Shown: positions 47,501-58,636, counted from the first letter of the stretch. The stretch is DNA of 64,000 nucleotides from Hofstenia miamia (GCA_004352715.1 SCFE01000059.1:344696-408695), one strand, 5' to 3'. Translations and numbers: made by a program. The notes: generated from the sequence alone by a model not told the origin.

Positions 47501-50500
47501 CTTTTTTCGTATCCGTTAGCATAAATGTTTTTTTGTGCTTTTTCCTATAAGACTTTCACATGCCGTTAGAGTATTTTTAAATGATATTCAATTTTTAAAT
47601 TAAGCAGTAATAAACAATGAGACCACTGACTTATGTAAAAAATTAGAAATTATAGGAAATCATTTCGGCTCCCTATTCAATAGCTCCAACAGAGATCCTT
47701 CCACAGCGCTCTATTGCGATAAGTTGAAAAAAATTTATGGCGTAAACATCGTTAAATTGATCAATCGTTTGATGATTTACTTCTGGTTTCTCCTTAATTG
47801 AAAGAAATGCTAATCTATGCAGATCTCCATGATGGACAGTCTCCTGTTTTCTAAACAAGTACTTTTGTAAAGTCGCACTTACATTTGTTAATGTATGACA
47901 AACAAGCGCAATGAGACATGGTTTGGTCCTTATAGATTGAGTTATTTGTTGTGTCAACTTTTTATTATTTAAAACAAGTCTTCTTGCATTGAACAACAAG
48001 ACTTCTTATTAAAGCTGCAGTCTGATTATTCTAGACTTATAACTCAGAATTTGTGTTACCGGTGATGGGGATTTCTTAGATCTTACTTGCAGTATTTCGT
48101 TGCAGCATTACACTATAGTAGCAAGCACAATATGATTTCGCATCAGTATAAGATTTTAGTGACGGACAAGCAAGAGTCGCATAAGGAAACTGTTTTAAGC
48201 ACGTATGTGTAGAACACCAGCACCCGCCTAAGAGAATTAGTTTATGCAGACAAAGGTTGACAAAAATGTGTGTGTTTTAAACCCACCTCAATATACTGAA
48301 ATTTTTGTAAAAACACATAGAAGCAAATATTTTGATGATAAATTTATCAATATTCATTTTTCGTTTGATATATGTAATCACAACGAAAGTGTTGCTAATT
48401 TATTGGTAGAAAATCGGTTATGAAAGTACGAATGGACGAAAACGACCTTTCCCATATAAATCTGGAAAAAAAACATTTAAATAAGCACTGCAAAAACAGT
48501 TGTTTTAAACAGTGCTTAAAACATGTTTAAAACATGCTACCCCTGATGCAGACGAATAATTGCAGTATGTTAATTTGATGAAGTCACTAATAAGGTTATT
48601 TTATTCTAAACTTTTGCGAATTCGTAGAAAAATGTTTTGAAACATGGTTAGCTTATTTTATACATTTTGAAGTTATAGAAATACACTAAATTAGTAAAAA
48701 AATTGAAGTCAGTGTGCTTTCGCACTATTTCCGAGCAGAAAATGATATCTAATACAATTTTTGTATTTTTTATAAAAACGCAACATCCTATTTTAGAGGA
48801 AGTTTGATAAAATATTTGAATCTCATTAAAAGTTAAGTATTGCTATTACAATAATATAGCGGCTGCCAACTTGTCTGTACGGCGAATATTTCGAAAACGG
48901 TTATAGCTAATAGTGGAATCAAACATTACTCTTTCATGTTTGCCTGAACAAAGTTCATCTGTGCTTTCACCATTCACTTTGTGAACATAACGAGCTCTCA
49001 TCAATCCTATGCTTCAATTTCAGTCACATTTGTTGGCTCATATCTATCATCTAAATCTCTCAAACCACTCTTATTTGTTTCGGTTACAATTGTTTCAATT
49101 ATATTTTTACTTTTCTTGAAAATATAGATGTTCTCTATGCAAATGTTAATATTATCACCACATCGAGAATTTTCGCTATACTCGTCATTGCTTGAAGTAG
49201 AAATATTTTCATCAGCCGTGTCATCTGCATCGATAGTGAAATTATCATTCGAACTGTATTCTTCTACGATGTCGAGTCCATAATAACGTGGCTTATTTCT
49301 CTTGCCATTGAATGAAACTCATAATGCATATCACACACATTATTATAATGAAGAACAAAATATGAAAAACTATTAGTGCTATACAAAAAGAAATGATAGT
49401 GTGGTTACGGGGTGTTCAACACCAAATGACCTCAAGTATTCTATCTTCCCAAAATGTCATTAAGTATAAGCACAAGCTTGCTGTCTTCATTTTAATATCT
49501 TCGTATAATTTTGGCAAACTACCTAAAAGGAATTCTGTAGTATTGAATATTTTACCGTAAAAGGGTTTAGAACACCCCATGCCCATAGAAAAAATTGAAC
49601 TAGAGAAATAATTGGAAATACAAGGCAATACCAGTTCCATATGCAAGCCTGCGATTACGACCATGTTATGTATTATTTTTAAAACTATATCATTTAAAGC
49701 AAAAATACACTTGGGTTTTTGGGTAGGTCAAAACTGATGTCAAACAATTGCGGAGGAAAATTCTCACATTTTTTTATATCAATCCCTCCACGATTGTCAA
49801 GTGTAGTGTAAGCCTATATTTAGTTCTCAGATTATATTTTGAAGTAGTGATATCACCTTTTGAGTGCATTTTTAATGAATTTATCATATTTCCCTTATTC
49901 TAGGTGACTTACTCTATCTACATGTCAGAACTCTTGAAAACAAAGAAGTTTGTATTACTGCATCTACACGTGGTTTCTATGTCAATCAGTCAACTTTTCA
50001 AACGTTTGATCCAACTCCAGCCCCCCAGAAATATTTCGCACATACTCTTGTTGAGCTCTTCAATCAATTGAGCTACCTTTTCAAGAAAAATTTCATTGCT
50101 ATACAGAAGAAAAGGTTCGTTCCAAATTATGATATTTATTTTTACGTGCTTCTAGGTGTGCAAAAAACATGTTAGAAAGAGTGCCCACATTAATTCAGCA
50201 TCATTCTTGGATAGTACCACTACAAGAACATATTCCGGATTCTATGCGAGCTGACGATGGTAGGTCATTTTAACCTGGCGTTTTCAAGGCTGTCAATCAT
50301 TCGTAAACATTTTAAGTTGTTTTCACGGATGCATAGGCAAAATCCATAAAATCCAGTATTTTTTCTATATAATGTATTAACATATTCGGTTTTAAATTTG
50401 AATTTGACACTATTGCCTGGTTTTTTAATTTCACGTTGTTTGAGAATTTTATTTAAACTCTTGATTTTTGCTACATTATTCCTACAATCAATAATTGAGA

Positions 50501-53161
50501 TTTCGTGTATTATCCCTTCTGATTTTGAGTAAAAATTAGCATTTTTTTAGCTTGGATGGTAAAGTTGGGATTTGATGAACACATTTTGGGCCAAACCCGT
50601 GATTGGAATGAAGAACTTCAAACTACAAAAGAACTACCTCACTCTACAATGCCGCAGCGTTTAACACGTGATCGTGCTGCTTATAAGGTGCATTCAGATT
50701 TCATTGCTGCAGCTACTAAAGGTGCAGTTGCCGTTGTCGATGGGAATATTATGCCAATAAATCCAGGCGAAGATTCCAAGTAATTTGTTTAAGTTTATAA
50801 ATGTAAAGTGAAAATAAACGTTGTTTATTTCTATTGAAACCAGTTTTATACTTTAGGGTTCAAATGTTTATCTATAATAACATGTTTTTCTCATTGGGTT
50901 TTGATGTCAAGGATCACTATAAAGAATTTGGTGGCGATGCTGCCGCATTTGTTGCATGCGTATGTGCTTTAATATTTTATAATTTTAGAATTATATTGAA
51001 TAAAATACTTATTTTGCACAGTTGAGATTTGCTAATCTTATTAATTGAAAGCGGTTTTTTATATTTGTTAGATTATTCATGACAATGAAAGGGGGTGATA
51101 CACTATCAAATTTGTATGACCAATATTTGGCAATCAAAAATTTAGACGAATGTTTGCCAATGTATCACCCCCGGTAAACACGACATCAGACAAGCCATCA
51201 AACCTCCCATCAGGAAAAATTAAAATAATTTAGCTATTTTAAGAGAAACATTGGTCAAACAAGTTAATTATTTAACATTACACTCCTTAATGATGAAGTA
51301 AATTAATTAAAACGGCATCATAAACGAGAATTTCCAGTAGACCTTTGCTGTTTGGCTGAGGGGTTGTTTGACGGATTTTGATAATGTATCGCGCAACATG
51401 TTTGCAGACCAATAAAATTTAATTGCTTGGGTGGTCGGGGTTTTGATAGTGGATCACCCTCTAAAATGTTTAAGCTATTTAAATTTAGAATCACGATCTA
51501 AAAGGAATTAAAGCATTTTTGGAATTGGATCTGCCAAATCTCTCAACTCTAGGAACAGTTGTTGTAGATTACCGCGGGTACCGCGTTGCATGTCAATCTA
51601 TAATACCAGGTACTTGATTATATATTCTTTTTTAAATTTCCAAGTGCATTTTGTACTAATTTCCCACTATTTAGTGTTTTAGTTAAGCCATGCAATTAAC
51701 TAACTGTTTAAATTAGTTTATATAAAGGTGTGTTCCCACTATCGACTTTTATCAGAAGATGCAATTATTTTCGTTCTCTGGCGATTTTTTATCATCCGAT
51801 TTTTTATCACAAAAAGCGGAGTTGGAAATAGCGTTCAGACTATCGATTTTTATCAGATGATAAATTATCATCTTTTGATTGAAGAAAAATAACAGCATCT
51901 GTTTATTGATTGGTCTGTTTTCGAATGTAAACAATGTTTGCATATGTTGAAATTGAAATATTTCAACAATGATTTACGTTTTGGAAGTCTGTTTCCTATT
52001 TGAGAAGTAAGCAATTGTTTTCAAGGAGTTATTCGACTAGTTTTATGATCGTTTCCACTATCTACTTTTATCAGCTGATAAAATGTCAGATGACATTAAT
52101 TTAGTTGGTTTGCCAAAAAATCGGATGGAGCGTTCAGACTATTGACTTCTTTCAGCTGATAAAAAAAGCAGATAGCGTGTTCACACTATCGACTTATATC
52201 ACCGGTTTCTTGACAGATGATAAAAGTCGATAGTGGGAACACACCCATTTTGTAACACGCTAACTAAATTTACAATGCTGATTCAAAAAGTTCACTGTTC
52301 AAGAAGTTCATTTACTTTCTCTATTATACTCGAAATGATTTCTTAATTTAATAGAAAATAGTATAGACTATCAAAAAGTGATATCTGTTCTCTAGCTTCA
52401 CTAGAGCACATCCAACCATTATTTAAGTTCAGATTATGCTATTTTCAGCAACACTGAATCTGCAATTAATTTCTTGATTTAGGAATCTTGGATAAAGAGC
52501 AAGAGGAAAGTGTCGTTCATGGCTCTATAGACTTTGGAAAAACCATTGTAACACATCCAGAATATCACAAAATTGTAAGATGGTCTTTTTTGCCTATTTT
52601 CATTTGATTTTGCCTTTAGTTGGAAAAAGTTGCACTTCCTTTAAAACATCGTCCACACAAGTAAACAATTTTCGCTCTTTACAAATCTATTGAATTTTTT
52701 AGGATTCTCAACAAAGAAAATGAAGAAGTGTTGATTCATAACTCAATTGACACGAAAGTGAGTTCATCTGAATTCATGTCTTTAAGGAGAAAATAAGGCT
52801 AAATCATTCATACTTTGATAGTTTTCAAGACATTTTTGCAGTTTATTCTTTCAAAAGATTAATTTATAGGCATATATTTAGAAAATAATTTTGAATTGTG
52901 AGCTACATCTTTGAGAAATGTCATGTTTTGAATTATCCTCTTTTGTGTAAATTTATCTATATTTTGTGTTTAGGGCATTATTGGAAATGATGGACGTCGA
53001 TATGTTCTTGATCTTTTGAGAACGTATCCGTTAGATGTTAATTATATGAAGTCACTTGATAATGTCGTGCTGGACGAATCCGTTCGCGCATTGGGCTATC
53101 CCAAACTTCACCCACATTGTCTACCTCAGCTACGACCTGAGTTAATTGATGTCTTTGTTGA
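41505..53161 (+). CDS. CLUH: CLUH / clustered mitochondria protein homologue, N-terminal half
   Basis: Cytosolic RNA-binding protein that supports nuclear-encoded mitochondrial mRNAs and mitochondrial distribution. Thirteen exons: 41505-41669 (ATG 41505, or acceptor at 41536), 41737-41908, 41950-42105, 45370-45669, 49904-50114, 50156-50259, 50551-50779, 50857-50959, 51489-51609, 52483-52574, 52620-52660, 52703-52757, 52974-53161. All junctions are GT-AG with agreeing phase. Landmarks: ubiquitin-like CLU-N ([28 protein letters not shown]), [37 protein letters not shown], then the Clu domain with [80 protein letters not shown] and [19 protein letters not shown]. About 645 residues against roughly 1300 for the family. 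The last visible donor (GTAAGC at 53162, phase 2) has no partner exon that I can find. Confidence 0.93.
41909..41949 (+). other. CLUH intron of 41 bp
   Basis: GTTTGT...TTTCTTAG; splits a glutamate codon after its first base. Introns 50115-50155 (41 bp), 52575-52619 (45 bp) and 52661-52702 (42 bp) are of the same class. Confidence 0.9.
42687..44124 (+). mobile_element. DNA transposon of the GCGGATG family (copy B) in a CLUH intron
   Basis: Left end AAGCGGATGATACATTATGG and right end GCCTAATGTGTAGGATTCAC(TT) form degenerate inverted repeats. Internal blocks match the copy at 11164-13263 (CAAGATAATTGC, CGGGGACA, TGTAACAGCTTGT, CCCCGGCACAAGATAATTAC, CCCCGGGACAAAGCC). This copy is shorter (1.4 kb against 2.1 kb) and lacks the duplicated middle block of copy A. 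No complete gene. Confidence 0.7.
44125..45369. other. CLUH intron sequence, nothing recognised
   Basis: AT-rich, short frames only. The exon starting at 45370 is preceded by a good acceptor (TGTTTTTAG). Confidence 0.45.
45978..47468 (-). pseudogene. hAT transposase with BED zinc finger, frameshifted
   Basis: Read from 47468 down. A BED-type finger ([21 protein letters not shown]-x2-C with H-x3-C) comes first, then a linker and [20 protein letters not shown]. After a frameshift near 47160 come [17 protein letters not shown] and a degraded catalytic part. 46881-46396 has [20 protein letters not shown] and [17 protein letters not shown], the hAT C-x2-H and TRW boxes. 46421-45978 ends with the dimerisation region ([24 protein letters not shown]). 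At least three frame changes: inactive. Confidence 0.88.
47673..47999 (-). CDS. Unrecognised 108-codon frame inside the hAT element
   Basis: An open minus-strand frame at the 5' side of the hAT transposase contains [19 protein letters not shown] and [21 protein letters not shown] do not recognise it. It may be part of the transposon or chance. Confidence 0.2.
   Translation of the reverse strand: MLFNARRLVLNNKKLTQQITQSIRTKPCLIALVCHTLTNVSATLQKYLFRKQETVHHGDLHRLAFLSIKEKPEVNHQTIDQFNDVYAINFFQLIAIERCGRISVGAIE
48546..49903. other. CLUH intron sequence with two unexplained minus-strand frames
   Basis: About 49011-49300 (minus) is open and acidic/serine-rich ([36 protein letters not shown]). 49664-49416 (minus) is an 82-codon frame with [20 protein letters not shown]. 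Neither is recognised. The acidic one resembles only in composition the N-terminus of some transposases. Confidence 0.3.
51090..51462. mobile_element. MITE with GGGGGTGATACACTATCAAA termini in a CLUH intron
   Basis: Left AGGGGGTGATACACTATCAA and right TTTTGATAGTGGATCACCCTCT are inverted copies. A third inverted copy of the end, TGTATCACCCCC, stands inside at 51161-51172. No coding sequence. About 373 bp, within the intron before the exon at 51489. Confidence 0.7.
51727..52245. mobile_element. MITE with perfect 28-bp inverted repeats in a CLUH intron
   Basis: 51727-51754 (GGTGTGTTCCCACTATCGAC...) and 52218-52245 are exact inverted copies over 28 bp. The word CACTATCGACTTTTATCA and variants (CAGACTATCGATTTTTATCA, CCACTATCTACTTTTATCAG) recur at least four more times inside. 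The perfect ends suggest a recent copy. Confidence 0.82.
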
Positions 53162-53222
53162 GTAAGCATTTTTCTATGATGACTTTATTTGGGTAATGGC
53201 AATACGGTAATTTTATAAGTAA

Positions 53223-53692
53223 GCGAGGAAAATGCATCTACTATTTCTCTTCCCTTTGCGCCTGTAGCTAGTGGTGTTCCTCAGGGTTTTGTGTTTGCTG
53301 TTCTTTTCTTCCTTGTTGACATTAACAACGTCCCTCAATTTTCATGTTCTGCTTACTGTATGTCGATGACTGCGATTGTTGACTTCGTAAGCTGTACCTT
53401 GATCCCTTTAATTTCTCGAATCCCCTCTACTCGCTCTGTCGGTGTTGCCACGTTCTCTATTTTTGTCCCAAGAATCATCGCAAACTTCATTCGTTTTTTA
53501 ATCGTGCTTGTGTTTGTGCTCATTTCATCAAGACTTTCAGCCCTCCAACAGCTATTGATTATTTTGTCTTGCCCAAGCTTCAAGAAATCTCTAATGCCTT
53601 TCCTCCTCGCTGAACCCTTCTCTCGCTTTGCTTACTCTTCCATCTGCTTCTACTTTATCTCTGGTGGCTATACTCATTTCCGAAAAACTTAA
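53223..53692 (+). pseudogene. LINE reverse transcriptase fragment
   Basis: The plus-strand frame contains ASGVPQGFVFAVLFFLVDIN, the motif-B region of LINE reverse transcriptases (SGVPQGSVLGPLLFLLYIND). A position where YADD is expected reads SMTAIV, so motif C is lost. The following codons look non-conserved, and the frame ends at TAA 53690-53692. Short decayed piece, different from the LINE at 20883-21968. Confidence 0.65.
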
Positions 53693-54760
53693 TTTTTATT
53701 TTATTTGTAATGTTTTGCTTCACTGGCCAGTCTTTTAGTATTATTTTTTTATTGAGATTGAAATTTTACATGTTGAGTTTGCAAGTACATTACCTTGATA
53801 TGTGGTAGCCCAAGCTGAAAGCGAATGTTGGTTTTTCTGCCAAAATCAAAAAAGTATCCAAAAATATGACTATTTAAAATCCTGCTTTACAGTTTATGGT
53901 GTCGTATACTTACTTTTTGTGTAGTTTATGCAAGAAACAGTATGAAACAGTAAACACTATAATTTTTACGATCTGTTAAATTCCATATTGCATCAGTACC
54001 CTTTTTATATCATGAAAATCGATCAAAGTAATCATTGGTAAAAATCGGTGTTTAAGCTTAACTTCATATTCAGTTCAATTAAAAAAACACGTGCGATTTC
54101 ATGGTTTTCGAAATCTCATACTTACTTTAATATGTTAAACTGCGAAATTCATCATTGAACTGTGCTTTTCCTACAACACAGATTTGTCAACGAGCCGAAA
54201 TTTCTAAACATGTAGAAATAATGGTTTTCATTTTCCGTAGATTTTCTTCAAAATGTAATTTTTTTTTAAATTTTCATGTATGCACTTTTCGCTTACTTAA
54301 TAAACTTATAACAATAAATATTGTTTGTTTCAAATTTTTAAATGTCAAAAATGGGGGGTTTGCCTGTCGCACCCTGTATTTAGGCCAACGTTTTACAATG
54401 TGCAACAGATCCGTGTTATATATTTTGTGTAATTTTTGTTCGGTCTTTTCGATTTTCTAATATATTTTATTTCCAATTTTTCCATTATCTTTGCTAATTA
54501 AAGAGTCTTTGAATGCTATTTTTCCACAATTCATTTTGCCAATCCCATTTTGTATATGACCTAGAATGAACCAGTTTATTTCACTGAAGATTATAGAATA
54601 GACGGTATTGAATGGAATGTTTTTACATGATTAGTTTATTTATGCAAATATGGTATGATTACTTTATTTATTTAACTGAGTAGTGTTTATTGAAGATGAA
54701 TAATCAGTATTGATTGCATCGAATGCAGTGTCTGTTTCGACATGTCATGAACTTCTATAA
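53693..54760. other. No gene seen between LINE fragment and P-like element
   Basis: AT-rich. I searched both strands for a CLUH exon beginning with a phase-2 codon and encoding the expected continuation and did not find one. Confidence 0.4.
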
Positions 54761-54921
54761 TACTAACTGGACTGGAACAAAAAAAACACTAATCGCAAGA
54801 TTTGGCCGATCTTAAAATTTTATTTATTAATAATAATTTATTTTATTTACAGAGATAACACCGAAATCATTGTATTTATGTACAAAAAATTGTATAAATC
54901 AAAAAATTATTTTTCATAAAA

Positions 54922-57654
54922 TCAATACAAAGAGCTACTAGCTTGAAATTTTACAATTTTACTTCTTTTCATACGTGTACTAGAAGTGTTTTGATTTTTG
55001 ACAAAATTTTTCATTAGACAGTTGAATGTCTTTTTAATAATTAATTCCAATGAATTATTGTTAAAATGCTGTCTACAGCAAATATTTGTCACATGAAAAT
55101 GTTCTTTTAGTCCATTTTGACACAAAGAATGAAATAAGTAAAAAACGTTCTGATTAGAACTAAGCAACTTCAAAAAATTTTCATGCAGTAAAACCTTGTC
55201 AAACGTGCTCATTGTATAATAGACAATGTAAAATAACAGATCAGACGGGTGAAGTAGTCCACCACGATCAACAATGTTTAGGAAGTCTCCAAATAGTGTA
55301 TTAGTGTAGGTTTCAGTCTCTGAACTGACCAATTGTCTTCTACACTCATAACAATTGATTTGACTGGACAAGGATTTAGCAATGTATCCTGCAATATAAA
55401 AACAAATGTTAGCACTATCAGTTTCCAGTTCAAAATTTTCTGAATTTAAATCCAATACTTCCTCTGAAGAGAAGAACTCGCACAGCTTTATGTTTTCCTT
55501 AGTATTGGGGTCTAAGCCAACGTCTAAATTACGAAGATCTAAACTAGAATATTTAACTAGACACAATCGCTTAATTTTGGCTTCGCAGTGAATTATATCT
55601 TTTACTGATATATAATACTTTCCTCCGCAGCATTGCCGATACCATGAGAATCTCTTCTCCAGTCTATCACTGGAAAAATACCCAGTGAGAACAAATTGAA
55701 ATCCTCTTTCAATTAGGAAAACACTTAATTTGGCTATGCTAAAAGAAGTAATTCGACAGGCAAAAAAAGTAGCTTCAGTTAAACCAGGTCCATTTTCATA
55801 ATTCTCCCAATGATGAAACCATTCTGATATTTGGAGTAAGTATTCAATTTTGAAATCCTCAATTGTTCTAATTGGGTCACTAAAACAACTTCGTTTGTGA
55901 AGACCCTTGTCACATGTTTTGACATTCACAATGGACCACCATTGGAAAATTATTTTTAAAAAATAAACTGTTCCTTCCCATTTTTTTTCTCGTGAAATCA
56001 TATAATACTCCATAGCAGCAATAGTACTTTCGGAAAATAGTGCCAAAGCAAATTTGGTAGAAGTTCTTTCAATGTTACTGGGATTAAACATTCTTGTTGT
56101 TAATTTATGAGCCATTTTAAGTCGAATTTCTTTTTCAATTTCAAAAAGTTCGATTACATCATTAAAATTAGCCTCAAATGCAGGAAAATTACGAAAGGAT
56201 GGACATCGAAAAAATTTTCTTCTCTGAAAGTTATTGAAAATATTCTTTATATCGTGTGTTGGATCGAAAATGGGAAAAATAGGTGTAGTAGTATCCAAGA
56301 AAATTGGAATCTCCAGCTCATTATTGCATAAATATTTTACAATAAACGCCCTATTTGCACTTAAATTATCAACAGAAACTCCAACCACTCGGCATCCGCA
56401 CAAGTTGGCAATTTCTAAGGCAATCAAAAATGCTGTATAAATATCTTTAGCTGTAATATTTGATACAGGGATCAATTTAACAACATCACGGAACTTTCCA
56501 GCAACAGAGCTAATCATTAAGCACAACATTGTCTTTGCCAAGTCACCATTGGCTGTTAATCCAAAATATTTCCCATTTGCAAAATCTACTGATTTAGCAG
56601 TATACACTTCGTCTATTATAATTATAACGGTTTTTTCAGTAATAGTCATATCTTCCGTTCTTTTTTTTATATAATCAACAACGTCAGCATTACTAATATT
56701 ACTACTTAATTCTCTCAAATAGCGAGAAGAAGGTAATGTTAAAACACTTTCTGATCTCAATAGTTCATAAGTTGAAGTACTGCTAGTGATCAACATAAAT
56801 GAAAGTGAAAGACATTCTGTAGAATATTTAGGTTTCTTGAGTGAAAGCATTTTGAGTTGTTCAAGCAAAAATTGTAATTTCTTATAATTTGAGGATTCGA
56901 AGCTAGAGAAATCTTCCAGGCGATTCACAAATTGTTCAATTACAGAAGAAAAATCTTCAACAGTATTTAAACTATCAAGACAACTCAGAATATTTGAAAT
57001 ATCTGAAAATGTATGGATGACGTACTTTCTGTTGTTAAAAAGATGATCAAATGTACAATAAGGCACTTTTTGATCTTTATTGAATGCATTAAACACTAAT
57101 TGAGTATCTTTACAGAAAATTAATAGTGACTTTTCAATAGAAATGCTCAGATCTTCAATTGAAATATTGACAAATAAAACATATTCTTGATATTTAAGTA
57201 AACGAAAGTTACTAGAGAATTTCTCATAAGTGGACTTTTCAACAATATCGTCCAAATTAAGAACAATATCAGAATTTATCACTTTTTCATTTTCTTCAGC
57301 AATACGTTCATTAGTTGTTATTAGCCTTTCTTGACAGGTAGATTTTAAGGACCGTTCCTTTGGAATTTTATAGCTAAAAATATGCAGTAAAATTTTGTCG
57401 TTCTCACATAAAATATATATATATATATATATATATATGGAACTTCTAACAAACTGCGTATCTTCGAAATGTTTCGAACAAATTTTCGAATGCTTTGACG
57501 GCGTCCAATTTTCTCTATGAATTTTTCTAAGCCATAAATTAAAACGATGACTTTCTCTAGGAAATGAATGAAAAGATATGGTTTCACAATCATTTATTTT
57601 CGAATTCGATTCATACCCACTTTTGCAACCTGGTACAACGCATTTATAAACCAT
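54922..57654 (-). CDS. THAP-domain P-element-type transposase, 910 codons
   Basis: Cut-and-paste transposase of the P superfamily (THAP9-like). Residues 5-62 form the C2CH THAP zinc finger: C5, C10, W41, C59, H62. The AVPTIF box that normally closes a THAP domain is missing; instead residues 73-81 are an (IY)n run encoded by (AT)n. Then comes a coiled-coil-like spacer and the catalytic core: LPSSRYLREL (307-316), IIIIDEVY with D348, GVSVDNLSANR with D429, FDPTHDIKN (463-471), and DRLEKRFSWYRQ with E666, matching the D-D-E layout. The C-terminus has FYIAGYIAKSL and NCYECRRQL. No internal stop over 2.7 kb, in contrast to every other transposase here. Start: ATG 57654. An 81-bp in-frame segment (57374-57454, GTTTGT...TTTTTAG) containing the (AT)n may be spliced out. 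Confidence 0.92.
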   Translation of the reverse strand: MVYKCVVPGCKSGYESNSKINDCETISFHSFPRESHRFNLWLRKIHRENWTPSKHSKICSKHFEDTQFVRSSIYIYIYIYILCENDKILLHIFSYKIPKERSLKSTCQERLITTNERIAEENEKVINSDIVLNLDDIVEKSTYEKFSSNFRLLKYQEYVLFVNISIEDLSISIEKSLLIFCKDTQLVFNAFNKDQKVPYCTFDHLFNNRKYVIHTFSDISNILSCLDSLNTVEDFSSVIEQFVNRLEDFSSFESSNYKKLQFLLEQLKMLSLKKPKYSTECLSLSFMLITSSTSTYELLRSESVLTLPSSRYLRELSSNISNADVVDYIKKRTEDMTITEKTVIIIIDEVYTAKSVDFANGKYFGLTANGDLAKTMLCLMISSVAGKFRDVVKLIPVSNITAKDIYTAFLIALEIANLCGCRVVGVSVDNLSANRAFIVKYLCNNELEIPIFLDTTTPIFPIFDPTHDIKNIFNNFQRRKFFRCPSFRNFPAFEANFNDVIELFEIEKEIRLKMAHKLTTRMFNPSNIERTSTKFALALFSESTIAAMEYYMISREKKWEGTVYFLKIIFQWWSIVNVKTCDKGLHKRSCFSDPIRTIEDFKIEYLLQISEWFHHWENYENGPGLTEATFFACRITSFSIAKLSVFLIERGFQFVLTGYFSSDRLEKRFSWYRQCCGGKYYISVKDIIHCEAKIKRLCLVKYSSLDLRNLDVGLDPNTKENIKLCEFFSSEEVLDLNSENFELETDSANICFYIAGYIAKSLSSQINCYECRRQLVSSETETYTNTLFGDFLNIVDRGGLLHPSDLLFYIVYYTMSTFDKVLLHENFLKLLSSNQNVFYLFHSLCQNGLKEHFHVTNICCRQHFNNNSLELIIKKTFNCLMKNFVKNQNTSSTRMKRSKIVKFQASSSLY
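57374..57454 (-). other. Possible 81-bp in-frame intron in the P-like transposase
   Basis: GTTTGTTAG at the donor side, GCATATTTTTAG at the acceptor side, length divisible by three, and it encloses the (AT)n tract that interrupts the end of the THAP domain. Splicing keeps the frame (phase 2). P elements have an intron just after the THAP exon, which fits, but the reading frame is open without splicing too. Confidence 0.45.
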
Positions 57655-57792
57655 ATTGCATGAGCTATTTAATGGTTACGCCGCTATCACTGACGTGTAT
57701 GTATTAATTCCTTTCTTTAAGCGTTGTTTTTAATCAGCCAAATCTTGCGGTTATTGATTGCACAAATTTGATTGGTTCCAGTCCAGTTAGTA

Positions 57793-58603
57793 ATTCAGAG
57801 GTTCATGGTTTAGACGTGACATTTGCTCATTGAAAACACAAGACATGCATGTCTCATGTCACGTGTAAACGGGGTATAAATTGTGGTGAGCGAGAAGATT
57901 TACAGAAATAATTTAAGATAAATTCTTCGGCAAAATTTGAATGATAAGTTCTCCGAAAATAAGTGACAAAATATAACTCATAAGTTTTTAGGAGTTCAAC
58001 AGTTAGATAAGAAAAGCCTAATGTAATCCGAAGCACACCAAGCTTTATATTTGCCATGATTTCCAATATCTCCTTTAATTAGACAATTTTAACAATGATG
58101 GGTCTTGCTAAAAAATATTTCCATTTTCATAAAAGCCTAAATTGAATTTGTAATGAAAGTTATATTTTAGACATTATTCTATTATATTATTACAAGTTTG
58201 CTTTTTCAAACCTAAGTTAGGTTAAATGATCAGACTAATTGGAATCGCTATACTGCGAATGCTATTCATAATTAACGGTTTTGGTATATGCATTCAATTT
58301 AGAGAGCTTGCTAATCTCTGTCCATTCAATGTATTGCAATGCGATTGGCTCGCATTCAATTATCGTCGCATTAGAAGGTAAGTGCATGCTAATCCTGCCT
58401 CTTGCGTCATCTGTAAAATATCTCATTTCCTTATCATATGCAATTAATTAATGTATCACAATTTGTTCGACTTGTACAAAAGTATAGAACTGTAAATCTG
58501 TACATTTTCTCAACATAAAATCTCATGTACACACTGAATAGATTCTGGTGTCATCATTTAATGAAAAGAACCGCAATATGCAGACATACTGTAATAAATG
58601 ACT

Positions 58604-58604
<1 letters not shown>
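57793..58604. other. No gene seen
   Basis: Intergenic or intronic AT-rich sequence; only short frames. Confidence 0.4.

Positions 58605-58636
<32 letters not shown>

Larger units (their letters stand above)
45784..48545 (-). mobile_element. hAT transposon in a CLUH intron
   Basis: Left CAGGGCTGTTCG (45784) and right CATGCTACCCCTG (ending 48545) have the CAGGG termini of hAT elements. A broken hAT transposase lies on the minus strand inside. Clean 8-bp target duplications were not seen (TATGAAAC against ATGCAGAC), so the exact limits are tentative. Confidence 0.65.
54761..57792 (-). mobile_element. P-element-like DNA transposon, about 3.0 kb
   Basis: Left TACTAACTGGACTGGAAC (54761-54778) and right GTTCCAGTCCAGTTAGTA (57775-57792) are exact inverted repeats of 18 bp. 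A second inverted pair, CGCAAGATTTGGC, lies just inside both ends (54794 and 57740 region). The single gene between them is an uninterrupted THAP-type transposase. No 8-bp target duplication is visible (TTCTATAA against ATTCAGAG). Best-preserved mobile element of the window. Confidence 0.85.
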
